From Thraustochytrium sp. TN22 (Eukaryota; Sar; Bigyra; Thraustochytrida; Thraustochytriidae): a stretch of 32,870 nt of DNA. Position 1 is the first letter of the stretch; every line of letters starts with the position of its first letter. The stretch is from NCBI GenBank assembly GCA_013306675.1, contig JABLUY010000328.1, positions 1-32,870 on the forward strand, in the 5' to 3' direction. The position numbers and the translations under genes are program-made. The notes under the pieces were generated by a model. The model did not search any database and was not told the origin of the DNA. It worked only from the letters and a program-made list of their open reading frames with translations. This document shows positions 8,147-18,505 of the stretch, in pieces.

Positions 8147-9610
8147 TCAGGCGTCGCGGACCGCGAGGAGGCCAGAGGGATGATCGGGTCCGGCGGCGTC
8201 GGGAGCACGCACAATGGAGAGGCCAGCAAGGCCGGCCTGCGTGGCGTCGCGAAGCACGTCGCTGGCCTGGTTCTCCACGGCGTTAATGCGCGCAAAGAGG
8301 ATGCGCAGCACGCGCTCGCGGTCGGCCCAGCTGAGGTCCTGCAGGTCAATCTTGAGGTCCTTGCCGAAGGCGTTGCCGAAGACCGGCGCGGAAACCGAGC
8401 CGACCGTGAGGGCGCCCGAAGGCGCGGCAAGTTCGGTCGCGGCGGCTGAGGCGCGCAGCGACGGGAGGCGCGTGGACTTGGAGCGCGCCGAGGAAGGCGG
8501 CGCGTTGGCCGCAAGGCGCACCCGCTTCCGGTGCTCGGCGACGCGGCGGACATGGTCCTCTTGCCTCGCGCGTCGCACCTCCTGCTTGACCTGGTCGAGC
8601 GCCTCGAGGAAGAACTGCTCGGTCTCGGTACGCTGGTCGAGGATGACCTGCGCGAGCTTGCGGATGTTGGCGAGCTCCTTGTTTTTGAGCTGCACGAGCT
8701 GCTTGAGGCCGGTCACCTCGAGCTGCAGATTCTCGGTCTCGCGAGCCGCCTCGGTTCTGTGCTTGTTAAAGCGCAGGTCGGCGTCGCGCACCGCCTGCGC
8801 GAGCGTGCGCTCGAGCCCCTTGATCTTCTGCCGCGCATTGTGCAGCTCGTTCTCCTTGTAGTAGCCGCGCGCGGCGTACTCCTGCTCCTTGCCAGCGGCA
8901 AGCTCCGCGTTGCGGCGAAGGCGCTTGCTTTCCTCCTCCAGCTCGCGATTCTGCACCTGAAGCTCGTCGCAAGTCTGCAATTGGAACTTGAGCTCCTCAC
9001 CCATGCGCTTGTTGTCCGCGATGATCTTGCGCGTGTCCGCGTCCAGCCCCTGCTGAGCGTCCTCTCGCGCCTGTTGCTTGATGCCCTCCACCTTCATCTC
9101 GAACTCGCGCTGCTTGCGCGTGTTCTTCTCAATATACTCGCGCTCCATGGCGTTGATGCGGTCCTGGTGCGCGCGCGCCTGGTCGGCAAGCTGCCGCTCA
9201 GCCGCCTCGAGGCGGGCGTTGAGCACATCGCGCTTGTGCTTGTACTCGGACAGGAGGCCAAGCTCGTCCTCGAGGGCGACCACCTTGGCCTCCAGGGTGG
9301 CGCGCGTTTCCTGCAGCTCCTGCTGCGCTTGCTGCACGGCGGCGGCGCTCGCTTCCTTGGTGGCCTGCAGCTCCTTGGCGGCCTCCTCCTCGTGCCGCGT
9401 TAGCTCCAAGGTGAGCCGCGCGATCGTGGTATCCTTCTTCTCGATCTCGTTTTGGAAGTACGCCACGAACTCATGCGTGTCCTTTTCGCTCTTCGCGGCC
9501 CTGTCCTTGAGTTTGACATTGTCCTCGCGCAGCGCCTCCACGCGCAGGCGCAGGCCATCCGCGCGTGCCTCTAGCGACTGCTGGTACAGCGCGTCCTCCG
9601 CGCTGCCGCT

Positions 9611-9648
<38 letters not shown>

Positions 9649-9718
9649 CGGCGCCGCCTGCCGCCGCGCCGCTGGCCTCGGCCTTGCCGCCCTTGCCGCC
9701 CTTCTTCTTCTTCGCCAT
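8147..9718 (-). CDS. BBOF1: BBOF1-like basal-body coiled-coil protein (DUF4515 family)
   Basis: A 523-residue protein resembling basal body orientation factor 1 (CCDC176), which in animals localises to basal bodies and axonemes of motile cilia. It starts with a Lys/Gly-rich tail (MAKKKKGGKGGK) like the animal protein, then an Ala/Gly linker, then a long coiled coil from about residue 45 to 410. Two family blocks stand out: NKELANIRKLAQVILDQRTE continuing to FFLEALDQVKQEV (about 343-380), and DLSWADRERVLRILFARINA near residue 460, which corresponds to the DLTW-KVLRLLFAKMN block of the vertebrate protein as I recall it. The ATG at 9718 lies in strong context (CCAGCCATGG). The frame is open upstream to 10195, but that part is unlike the family. 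Most of this gene (8443-9718) and its leader is duplicated at 17224-18650 inside the chimeric gene. This copy alone keeps the C-terminal DLSW block, so I regard it as the parent. Confidence 0.9.
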
Positions 9719-9918
9719 GGCTGGGGTCCGCCGCGCGTCCGCTGCAGCGCCGCCCCGCCGCGCCGCCGCCGCGCGCGCGCGCGAAGGCTTGCCGCGCCGC
9801 TCCGCGCGTGGCCGCCTGCCTGCGCTCTCTGATCTCTCTCCTCCCTCTCCTATCACTGCGTCCGCGCTGCATTTTCTCTTCAGGCTCGGCGGCGCGGCTG
9901 CGAACGGCTCTCCGCATG
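8443..9918 (-). repeat. parent B segment of duplication (second copy at 17224-18650)
   Basis: Near-identical over long stretches to 17224-18650 in the same orientation. It begins at the CGGCTG shared with the breakpoint in the chimera (8443-8448) and runs through the BBOF1-like start codon into about 200 bp of its 5' flank, where similarity ends near CGAACGGCT. Differences include small length changes in the Lys/Gly and Ala/Gly runs and scattered substitutions. The identity was judged by eye, not calculated. Confidence 0.9.
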
Positions 9919-10327
9919 GACAGCTCTGGAGCAAGCAAGGAGAGGCCGGCCGGCCAGCTGACGCTCCAAGCTTCGCTACAAACTCAGCTAGGCAGCGAGA
10001 GCGGGCCAGCTCCTGGCTGATGGATGAGCCGGGGGACACCCGAAGCTCGCTCACCTGAAGAATGTGCGGGGGAGGATATGATAGAAGCTTGGCCGGACAG
10101 CGAACGTAGGAGTCTTTGCTTTGGATTGCCTTTTCGTCGACGCTCTGGGCCGGCAGCGCTTCTGGCACTGCGCTTGCTTGGCTGCATGAAATCAAAGTCT
10201 TCTATTACTGTGGTAGTCGAGATTGCTACAAAGGTAAGGTACCGCCCGGCTGTAGCTTGGCTCGGTTGCCGGTCCACCGAGCGAGCGATCGAGCCCAGAT
10301 TGGCTCGTGTCTTGTGATACTCACTCT
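9719..10327. other. intergenic region: BBOF1-like promoter/leader and EsV-1-7 gene 3' end
   Basis: A 609-bp gap between two minus-strand genes. The right part is the downstream flank of the EsV-1-7 gene. The left 200 bp (to about 9918) is the duplicated leader shared with the chimeric gene, with a CGCGCG run and a pyrimidine-rich CTCTCTCCTCC stretch. No gene is supported. Confidence 0.5.
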
Positions 10328-10659
10328 CTATCCCCGCAGGTGATGCTGGCGCTGCTCCATGATGACCAGCGCCTGGTGGGCGCTCTCCTCGGCTTGCTGC
10401 GCGCTCTGCAGCTGCTGCAGAAGTGACTGCGGGAGCTTGTTCGCCTGCTCAATGAGGTTGTGGCGAAGCTCCGGATCAGCGGCGCGCTGCGCCTCGTTGA
10501 GCAGGAGGCTCTGGTAAATGGAAAAGTGCTGCTGCACAGCGAGGCGTTGCAGCTGTGCGTCGTGGATCTGCTTAAGGAGGTGCTCGCGTATTGTCTGCTC
10601 GTCGAGGCCGGCGGCGAGGAGCGCAGCAGGATTGGCCGCAAGCATCTGTGGCTGACCGG

Positions 10660-10711
<52 letters not shown>

Positions 10712-12525
10712 TTGCAGTTGCTGTTGCTGCAGTTGTTGCTGTTGTTGTTGCTGTTGTTGCTGTTGCTGTTGTTGCTGTTGCATCTGCAACTGCATTTGCT
10801 GCTGCATTTGAATCTGCGCAAGCTGCTGCTGATGCTGCTGCTGCTGCTGCTGCATACGCTGGGTATCTGCTGCCGCAACGCTGACGGGAGATTGCGACTG
10901 CTTCTGGGCCTGGCGGCGGCCCGCGCCCTTTTGCGAGCGCTTCGCGCCGGCCGCCTGTGCCTTGGAGGCCGAGGCAGGTCCGGAGGTGCCGTCTGACGCG
11001 GTGGCGGAGCGCTTGGCGGGGCGTTCCGAGGGCGCGCTGTTGGGGCGGTCGCGCTTGCCAGTGCCACCCGAGGCGGCAGCGCCGTCGGCGCGGTTGGAAC
11101 TGGACTTGGGCCTGGGCGGAGTGGCGCCGGACCCACCGGCGCTGGTGTCCACGTCGATCGCCTTGCGCTTTTCGCGCTTTTCGCGCTTCGAGCCCTTGCC
11201 CATATTGGCGCGCGAGCTGGCCCAGGTGGTCTTGACGCCGGCCACGACCTCAGCCATGCACTCTTCACAGTGGGTGGCGCGGTCGTTGCGGCCCACGACG
11301 GCCTTGGATGACTTGCAGCGCATGCACATGCGATAGCCGAGCTCCATGTCGGGCTCGCGGTGCTTGGCGCAATAGTCGCGACGACCCTTATAGCCGTACG
11401 AGGCCGTCTTGGAACAGCTCACGTGCTTGCACAGCCGCTTGGCGACCGTCACCATGCCAGGCTTGCGGCAGGTGGCGCAATGGGTCTTGTTTTTGTTGTT
11501 GGGCCAACCGTACGTGGGCGCCTCCTTCTGGCACACCTTGCACAGCGAGGGCGAAATGGTGCCCATGGTCACCGGCCGGCACGAGTTGCAGTGCGTCTTG
11601 ATGGTGCCGTTGCCGTACGCGGCAACCTTGCAGCCTTCGCCATCGCCGTTGAATAGCAAGTGCACGCAGCCCACGCACGCCCGCTTCCAGTCAGAGAGGT
11701 TCTTGGATTGCAGCGTCTCAAAGCACTCGTGCCCCGGATTCCACTGCACGTAGTCCAGGTGCACGTCGGCGCCCACCGGCCACCACGGGCACGGCACCTT
11801 GGGACTGGGCGCCACCAGGGGCTGCAGCACGTTTGAATCCTTGTACAAGTCGTACCGACAGATCACGTCGAAGCCGCGCAGCTTCATGAAGACTCCCAGG
11901 TCGTTCAGCGCAATGCGCGAAGGCGGCACGTGTCTGCGCCTCGCAATCACCTCCCCGTTCGGGTGCCGCGTCTCCTCCACATAGTAGGGGTCATCCTGGT
12001 TGCCCTCCTCGTCGTTTTGCGCTGCAGCGCTGCCGGCCGGCGTTGCCTCCTCGTCGTCGCCGTCCATGTCGCCGTCCATGTCGCCGTCCTCCATGTCTTC
12101 ATCGTCATCGTCGTCCTCTTCATCCTCGTCCTCGTCCTCGTCCTCATCTATCTCCACCTGCTTTGGCTTTTGCTTCTGGGCCGACGTCTTCTTCTGCTGC
12201 TGCTGTTGCTGCTGCTGCTTCTGCTGCTGCTTGGCCCCGCGCGCGCCGCCGCCCGCCGACAGCCGCGCGAAGGCCGGCACGGCGGCACCCTTGGCCGGCG
12301 TCACCGGCGCCGCCGCCGGCGCTGCTGCCGCCGCCGGCGCCGGTGCGGCCGCCGCCGTCGCCGCCGCGCCGGCGCCACCGCCGCCACCGCCGCCGCGGCG
12401 GCCGTCTGCGCCTGCGCGCCGCTGCCGCCCTCCGCGGCGGCCGCCTGCTCCACCTCGCGCGCGCCTTCCTCCCTCGCGCCTTCCTCGCCCGCGCCGTCGG
12501 GCGGCGGCCCGGCCACCACGCCCAT
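10328..12525 (-). CDS. EsV-1-7-type Cys/His repeat protein with long poly-Gln tail
   Basis: The core of this protein (about 11230-11700) has tandem Cys/His repeats separated by YG-containing spacers. The clearest is CKHVSCSKTASYGYKGRRDY then CAKH and REPDM. This gives C-x4-C-x14-C-x2-H with a trailing Met, the signature of the EsV-1-7 repeat named from an Ectocarpus virus and found in the brown algal IMMEDIATE UPRIGHT family. Flanking repeats have C-x2-C in both halves (CKVCQKEAPTYGW, THCATCRKPGM). Function in this family is mostly unknown; metal binding is likely. An acidic tract lies before the core, and a Lys/Arg patch (KGSKREKREKRKAI) that could be a nuclear signal lies after it. The last 200 residues are mostly Gln. 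The N-terminus is uncertain. The core frame is open to 12712 but reads Arg/Gly there. The ATG at 12525, in excellent context (GCCGCCATGG), is in another frame, and its Ala-rich product flows into the core frame after a probable one-base gap near 12340-12420. Confidence 0.82.
10663..10856 (-). repeat. CAG/CAA poly-glutamine tract
   Basis: Nearly 200 bp of mixed CAG and CAA codons (CTG/TTG on the plus strand) with a few Leu, Met and His codons. It encodes the Gln-rich tail of the EsV-1-7 protein. The mixture of codons argues for selection on protein sequence rather than a recent pure triplet expansion. Confidence 0.9.
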
Positions 12526-13507
12526 GGCGGCGCTCTGCGGGGCGCTCCCCCGCGCCGCGCCGCGCCGCGCGCCGCGCCGCGCGCGCCGCCAGCCAGCAGC
12601 GCCCGGCCGCGGCCCCGCGCGCGCGCCGCCGGCCGCCCGCCCGCCGCCGCGCGCCGGCCGCCTCCGTTTGCGGTTTGTTTGATCGCGCTCGCCGCGGCCT
12701 GCTCCTTCCCACGTAGCTCGCTAGTCGCTGGTCGCTGCTCTAGCCTAGCTAGCTAGCTAGCGGCGACTAGCAGAGCCAACAAGCAAACGCATCAGGCAGG
12801 AGGCAGGCAGCAACTTCCCTTACAGGGGAGCAGCCAGGAGCATCGAATCGAATCGAATCGGATCGACACTCGCTGCTGCATCCTGGTCCTGGGCATGGAA
12901 TGAAGCAAGATCAATGCATGCACGTGCCAGCGCGGGCGATGGATGGATCCTCGCCCGCGCTCGGCCTGCCTCCCGCCCCGGCCTCAGGCTCGCGCGCCCA
13001 GGTTTTTCCACCGAGCCTGTCACTGCGGCGGCGCAGCGCAGCGCAGCGCAGGCGGCTGCTGCACCAACAATCAAATTCTTCGTGAGCTGCAGCGCGAGCT
13101 TGGCCAGGACCGCGGCCTGCGCCTAGAGCGCCTGCCCAGCTTCGAGGCCGAGGCGCCCGGGTTGAAGCGGCCGGCGCCGAGGACAGTGAGGCGGGAATGC
13201 CCTGGCGAGACGGACGCCGGCGGTTGGGTTCTCGCGGCGCGCGAGAGGTGGAAGACTTTGATTGCTTCCGAGGGTTCGCGCCAGCGGCGCCGCCGCAGAT
13301 CTGTAACCGAAAACTGGACGCTTGTGGTTCGAGGTCAACTTCGCCGGGCGGGCCCGGGCGGGGCCGGCGGGCACTGCTAGCTAGATTAGCCCCCTCGCTC
13401 CAGCTCTAGTAGCTAGAGCGTTGCGCGCGCCAGTCGAGTGAAGCCTATCAAAGCGGGAATAAAGAAGGAACGCAAGACCGATTGACGACCGCAAATGACT
13501 GACTGTT
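12526..13507. other. intergenic region between EsV-1-7 gene and chimeric gene
   Basis: Extremely GC-rich up to about 12690, then mixed sequence with short tandem repeats: GCTA (12745-12762), GGCA (about 12792-12810), and GAATC/AATCG (12841-12860). A plus-strand frame across 12943-13380 is open and includes a leucine-spaced stretch (ILRELQRELGQDRGLRLERL), but it lacks a recognisable family. The last 35 bp before the chimeric gene's stop match the downstream flank of the parent gene at 18690-18719. Confidence 0.5.
12841..12860. repeat. AATCG pentamer repeat with adjacent GCTA run
   Basis: About four copies of AATCG. Further left, at 12745-12762, there are four copies of GCTA. Both are short simple repeats in the upstream flank of the EsV-1-7 gene. 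Confidence 0.7.
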
Positions 13508-16331
13508 TCAGGCGCGGTGCTCCAGGAGCTGGAGGAGGTCTAGGGCGTGGAGGTCGAGCTGGAGCTTGGCAATAACGCGGTTTTCGCGGTCGTAGACGTC
13601 GAGTGCCTCGTCGTGGAGGTCGCGCATGTCCTCGAGGACGTCGACGAGGTCGATGCGGGCTCGACCGAGTGCCTTCGTACGGCCGGAGGTCTTGACACCG
13701 ATGAGCTCGAGGGTGAGGATGGCCTTGCCGGCGCGAAGCGCGGACTTGAGCGCCTTGCGCGCCTGGGAGCCCGAGGGCATGGGCACAACCTTGCGGTGCT
13801 CGTACTTGATGGTCTGGTGCATGTGCGTGGCGTCACAGGTGGCCACGGGCGTACGGGCGATGTCGTCACCTGGGAGCCTGCATTGCAGAAAGACGCGGTT
13901 CAGTTCGGTGGGAAGCTTGCCGAGCTTGATGCTCTTGACGTGCAGACTGAGCGCTTCGCCGGGAGCGGGCGCGGCCTCGGCGAGATCGTCCGCATCGCGC
14001 CTGCCCTTGTGGCGACGCGCCTGAGGGCTGCGGCTGCGGCTGGTGGCGCGCGCGTTCGCATCATCGTGACGACGGTCCGATGCGAAGTCAAGGAACTCGT
14101 CGTAGGAGATAAAGCCGTCGCCATCCTTGTCAAAGATGTCCATGAGCACGCGCACCTCGGAGTCCGTCAGCTCGAAGTTGAGGCGGCTCAGGCCGGCGTG
14201 GAAGCTGCGGCGCGAGACGCGGCCCTCGGCGTCACGCTCGAAGTGGCGGAAGGCCTTGCGCACCGATGGGACCCGGCCCAGCATGCGGCGAAACTTATCC
14301 GCCACCTCCGAGGCCGAGGCCTCTTCTGCCGGCGCCACAGCACGCAAGAAGTCGCGGTACCGCACGCGCATGTCCTTGCCGGCGAAGCGCTCAATGAGCA
14401 GGCGCACGTGCTCGGGCTCGACCTGAAACCCGAGCTGCTCCAGGCCGCGCTTGAAGTCGGCTGCATCGATGAAGCCCGCATAGTGCGGGTCAAAGTGCTC
14501 GAAGGACTGCCGGTACGGTACGCCCTTGTGATACGCCTTGCGCACGAGCGCGCGCAGCTTGGTGGCCACCTCGTCGGCGCGTCGGTCCACGTCGCGCCGC
14601 TGAGATCCAGCCACCATGCTGGCGTCCTCCCCCTGTGCGAACGAGACGAACTCCGCAAAGCTGATGCATCCGTTCGCGTTCGTGTCAAACTTGTCCAGAA
14701 GCGCTGCGGTCTCGGCGTCGCTCACGTCAAAGCCGAGCGCCTCCAGGCCCTCACGGAACGCGCCGTGCGACACGAGCCCGCGGCTGTCTGGCCGAAAGTG
14801 CCGGAAGGTCTTCTCCAGGCCACCATGCCCATGTTGCGCCACGCGCTTATGGATCTGCCGCCGCAGCTGATCCGTCAACTCCTCGACCGCGGCCACGTCC
14901 GGCGGTGCGCACTCGCGCAAGAATCGCCGGTACCGGATGGTCTTACGCGAGGATCCGCCAGCGAAACGCCGAAAGAGCTCCTCCACGCTCCGGCGCCCAA
15001 GCTCGAAGCCGAGCGCGCACAGGCCCTCGTCAAATTGCTCGCGCGTGATTTGGCCCGTGCCATCTGCGTCGAAGTGTTCGAATGATTGCCGGTAGTCCAC
15101 GCCACGTGCGTGCGCCTTGGCGAAGAGCTCCTGCAGCCGCTTCAGGGTCCCTTCCACGGTGTCTTCGCGGCTCCCCGCCGCCGCCGCCACCTCCCTGTGT
15201 GTCGACTGCTGCTGCTCTCCATGCGCACTGCCACTGGCCGCAAAATGCGCGCCGCCCGTGAAAAAGTCTGCAAACTCCTGCGCGTCCACCTGGTCGGCCA
15301 GGCCGGCGAACGAGAAGCAGTTCGCCAAAATGTAGACGTCGCGCTCGTCGCGCTCGTCAATCCAGTCAAGCGCGCCCATGAGCTGTCCCACGAAGTCAGA
15401 CCGCGTGCTAACGCCGCCCACGCCGGGCGCCAGGACGTCACCCAGGCTCAAGCGCTGCGCGTGTAGCTGCGCGCGGACTTGGTCCGAGATCGTCACGGCC
15501 TGGCGTGCGAGCTTGAGGCAGCTCTCGAGCCAAGCCGTCACGTCCGCGAGGCGCGCGCTGCCAGCGCCGTCCGGGTCGAAGCGTACGACGACACGCGCTA
15601 ATTCGTCTCGCGAGAGGCTGAGGCCGAGCCGCTTGCACGCGGCGCGCAGCGCGTGGCGGTCCAAGGTGCCCGTGCCGTCCTCGTCTTGGCGCGCCAGCTC
15701 CTTTGCCGGCTCGCGCGACCACTCCTGCGCCAGTACGCTCGACATGATCAGCTTGCGCACGCGGCGCTCCAGCTGCGGCCCAAACTCCGGGTCCTGCACG
15801 AAGCTGGCGAATTCGCCGTAGCTGACCTTCCCGGAGCCCGACTGGTTCAGGTGCACGAAGAGGGCCTCCACCTCGCGCTGCGGCGCGTCCAGCGCCAGGT
15901 CTGCCAGCGCCTGCTTCCACGCCGCCATGTCAAAGTGGCCCTTGCGCCGCCGGTCAAAGTGCGAAAAGGGCACGCGCAGGCTGCCCTGCAGCGCCACCTG
16001 CTCCAAGACCATGGCGCGCACCTGCTCGCCCAGGGCGGCCGCGCGCAGCGCGAGCTCCGAGTCTGCCTCCGCCACGTGTAGCACGCGCGAGAACTGGACA
16101 GCGCCCGTGCTATCCACGTCGAGTGCCGCCGCCAGGCTCTGCAGGCCATCGAGCGCCACCTCCACGTCAACCTTGTGCATGGCGGCCATAAAGCTGTCGG
16201 CGCGCATCGTAAGCACCTGCGCCTGCGCGCCGTGGTGCGCGAAGAGCGCACGGAAGTTCACGCCGCGCCGCCGCCCCGCGTACACCAGTCGCTTGATTAG
16301 CAGCACCTGCTGGTCAGAGAGCGCGAGCGTC

Positions 16332-16387
<56 letters not shown>

Positions 16388-17229
16388 TGGGCTTGGGCTT
16401 GGGCTTGGGCCCGAGTCCATGCTACCTGCGGGCCGCAGCGCCCATGCAAACTCTAGGTACTGCACGAATCCGTCGCCGTCCCGGTCAAAGTGGTCGAAGA
16501 GCGCGACCATGTCCTCGTGCGAGAGGTCACCGAGGCCGAACTGGCGGAGCGCCGCAATAAAGTCCTTACGGAAGTGCTCGGCCGTGCGCCTCGGGTCAAA
16601 GTGCTCCAATACCGTGGTGGTGTTGCTGCTTTGCACGAGTACGCGCAGCTTGTCCAGCACGCTGCGCGCATTAGTGCGCTCCACAGTGCACCAGGCCACA
16701 AAGCCGCGGTAATCGACGCCATCGCCCGCATCAGCGGCGAACATGACAGCGAGCGCGTGCACCTCCGCGAGCGTGAGCGGAAGTCCCAGCATGAAGCAGA
16801 CGCGCTCGAACATGGCTGGAGCAATGCGCCCCGTGCGATCCCAATCGTAGTGCTCGAAGGGTCCGTGCAGCGTGAGGCCGGCGGCGAGCGCGCCGCGCAC
16901 GACGGTCTGCAGCCTCTTGCGCGCCGCCAGGAGCGCCTGCTGGTCCGGCGCAGGCGCCGTGGCGGGCTCCTGGCGCTCCTCCGCGGCGTCCTCCGCGCCG
17001 CCGCCGCCGCCATTGCCCTTCTCGCCACAATGCAGACCGCGCAGAAAGGCCTCGTACGAGACCTTGCCGAAGCGTGCTGGGTCGTACCTGGCAAGCACCG
17101 CCTGTGTCTCCTCGGCGGCGAGGTCGATGCGCAACTCGCGCAGCGTGCGCAAACAGTTGGGGCCCGCCACAGAGCGCGTGGCGGACTTGTCGTGCTGGCG
17201 AAAGGCGTGCGGCAGGTCGACGCCGGCTG
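13475..17229 (-). repeat. copy of parent A 3' half (matches 18690-22962)
   Basis: Near-identical over long stretches to 18690-22962 in the same orientation. It begins in the 3' flank (GCAAATGA-TGACTGTTTCAGGCGCG shared with small changes) and ends at the CGGCTG junction. Main length differences are a roughly 620-bp parental segment (about 21533-22155) replaced here by a hexanucleotide array, and a small in-frame length change near 15350 (GALDWIDERDERDV versus GAQLGLDERDV). Identity was judged by eye. Confidence 0.92.
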
Positions 17230-18505
17230 AGGCACGCAGCGACGGGAGGCGTGCGGACTTGGGGCGCGCCGAGGAAGGCGGCGCGTTGGCTGCAAGGCGC
17301 ACCTTATTCCGGTGCTCAGCGACGCGGCTGACATTGGCTTCTTGCCTCGCGCGTCGCACCTCCTGGTTGACCTGGTCGAGCGCCTCGAGGAAGAACCGCT
17401 CGGTTTCGGTACGCTGGTCGAGAATGGCCTGCGCGAGCTTGCCGATGTTGGCGAGCTCTTCGTTTTTGAGCTGCACGAGCTGCTTGAGGCCGGTCACCTC
17501 GAGCTGCAGATTCTCGGTCTCGCGAGCCGCCTCGGTTCTGTGCTTGTTAAAGCGCAGGTCGGCGTCGCGCACCGCCTGCGCGAGCGTGCGCTCGAGCCCC
17601 TTGATCTTCTGTCGCGCATTGTGCAGCTCGTTCTCCTTGTAGTAGCCGCGCGCGGCGTACTCCTGCTCCTTGCCAGCGGCAAGCTCCGCGTTGCGGCAAC
17701 GGCGCTTGCTTTCCTCCACCAGCTCGCGATTCTGCACCTGAAGCTCGTCGCAGGTCTGCAATTGGAACTTGGACTCTTCACCCATTCCCTTGTCGTCCGC
17801 GACGATCTTGCGCGTGTCCGCGTCCAGCCCCTGCTGAGCGTCCTCTCGCGCCTGCTGCTTGATGCCCTCCACCTTTATCTCGAACTCGCGCTGCTTGCGC
17901 GTGTTCTTCTCAATATACTCGCGCTCCATGGCGTTGATGCGGTCCTGGTGCGCGCGCGCCTGGTCGGCAAGCTGCCGCTCGGCCGCCTCGAGGCGGGCGT
18001 TGAGCACATCGCGCTTGTGCTTGTACTCGGACAGGAGGCCAAGCTCGTCCTCGAGGGCGACCACCTTGGCCTCAAGGGCGGCGCGCATTTCCTGCAGCTC
18101 CTGTTGCGCTTGCTGCACGGCGGCGGCGCTCGCTTCCTTGGTGGCCTGCAGCTCCTTGGCGGCCTCCTCCTCGTGCCGCGTCAGCTCCGAGGTGAGCCGC
18201 GCGATCGTGGTATCCTTCTTCTCCATTTCGTTCTGGAAGTACGCCACGAGCTCATGCGTGTCCTTTTCGCTTTTCGCGGCCCTGTCCTTGAGCTTGACAT
18301 TATCCTCGCCCAGCGCATCCACGCGCAGGCGCAGGCCACCCGCGCGTGCCTCTAGCGACTGCTGGTATAGCGCGTCCTCCGCGCTGCCGCTGCCCGCGCC
18401 TGCGCCTGCGCCCGCGGCGGCGGCGCCGCCGCTTGCCGCCGCGCCGCTGGCCTCGGCCTTGCCGCCCTTGCCGCCCTTGCCGCCCTTCTTCTTCTTCTTC
18501 GCCAT
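13508..18505 (-). CDS. chimeric gene: BBOF1-like coiled coil fused to RPGRIP1L-like EF-hand array and C-terminal C2
   Basis: An uninterrupted 1665-residue frame starting MAKKKKKGGKGG at 18505, the same start as the BBOF1-like gene. Residues 1 to about 425 copy that protein's Lys/Gly tail, Ala/Gly linker and coiled coil but stop before its DLSW block. In frame at 17224-17229 it switches to sequence of the large RPGRIP1L-like gene. That part has many EF-hand-like modules (canonical loops DRDGDGFVQYLE, DTNANGCISFAE, DKDGDGFISYDE, others degenerate), then a C-terminal domain from about residue 1520 (LSLHVKSIKLGKLPTEL onward). This domain resembles the C2-like RPGR-interacting domain of RPGRIP1 proteins. 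A Ser-Pro dipeptide run replaces about 620 bp of EF-hand sequence kept by the parent. The coiled coil carries non-conservative changes (KRRCRN for KRLRRN; EES for EEL). Its predicted place is the basal body/transition zone, by inference from both parents. It may or may not be expressed; its private 5' flank is only about 214 bp. Confidence 0.85.
16332..16411 (-). repeat. GGGCTC/GGGCTT hexanucleotide array encoding Ser-Pro dipeptides
   Basis: About 13 tandem hexamers inside the chimeric gene, first GGGCTC then GGGCTT on the plus strand. They encode a Pro-Ser run between two EF-hand modules. The parent gene at 22125-22145 has only a seed (GAGCCCGGGCCCAAGCCCGA), so the array expanded after duplication, together with loss of about 620 bp. 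Confidence 0.92.

Noticed and set aside
9719-10195. 159-codon N-terminal extension of the BBOF1-like frame
   Set aside because: The extension is Ser/Arg/Pro/Ala-rich and unlike the family. The Met at 9718 has strong context and begins the Lys-rich start typical of BBOF1. The chimera's copy also diverges in this extension.
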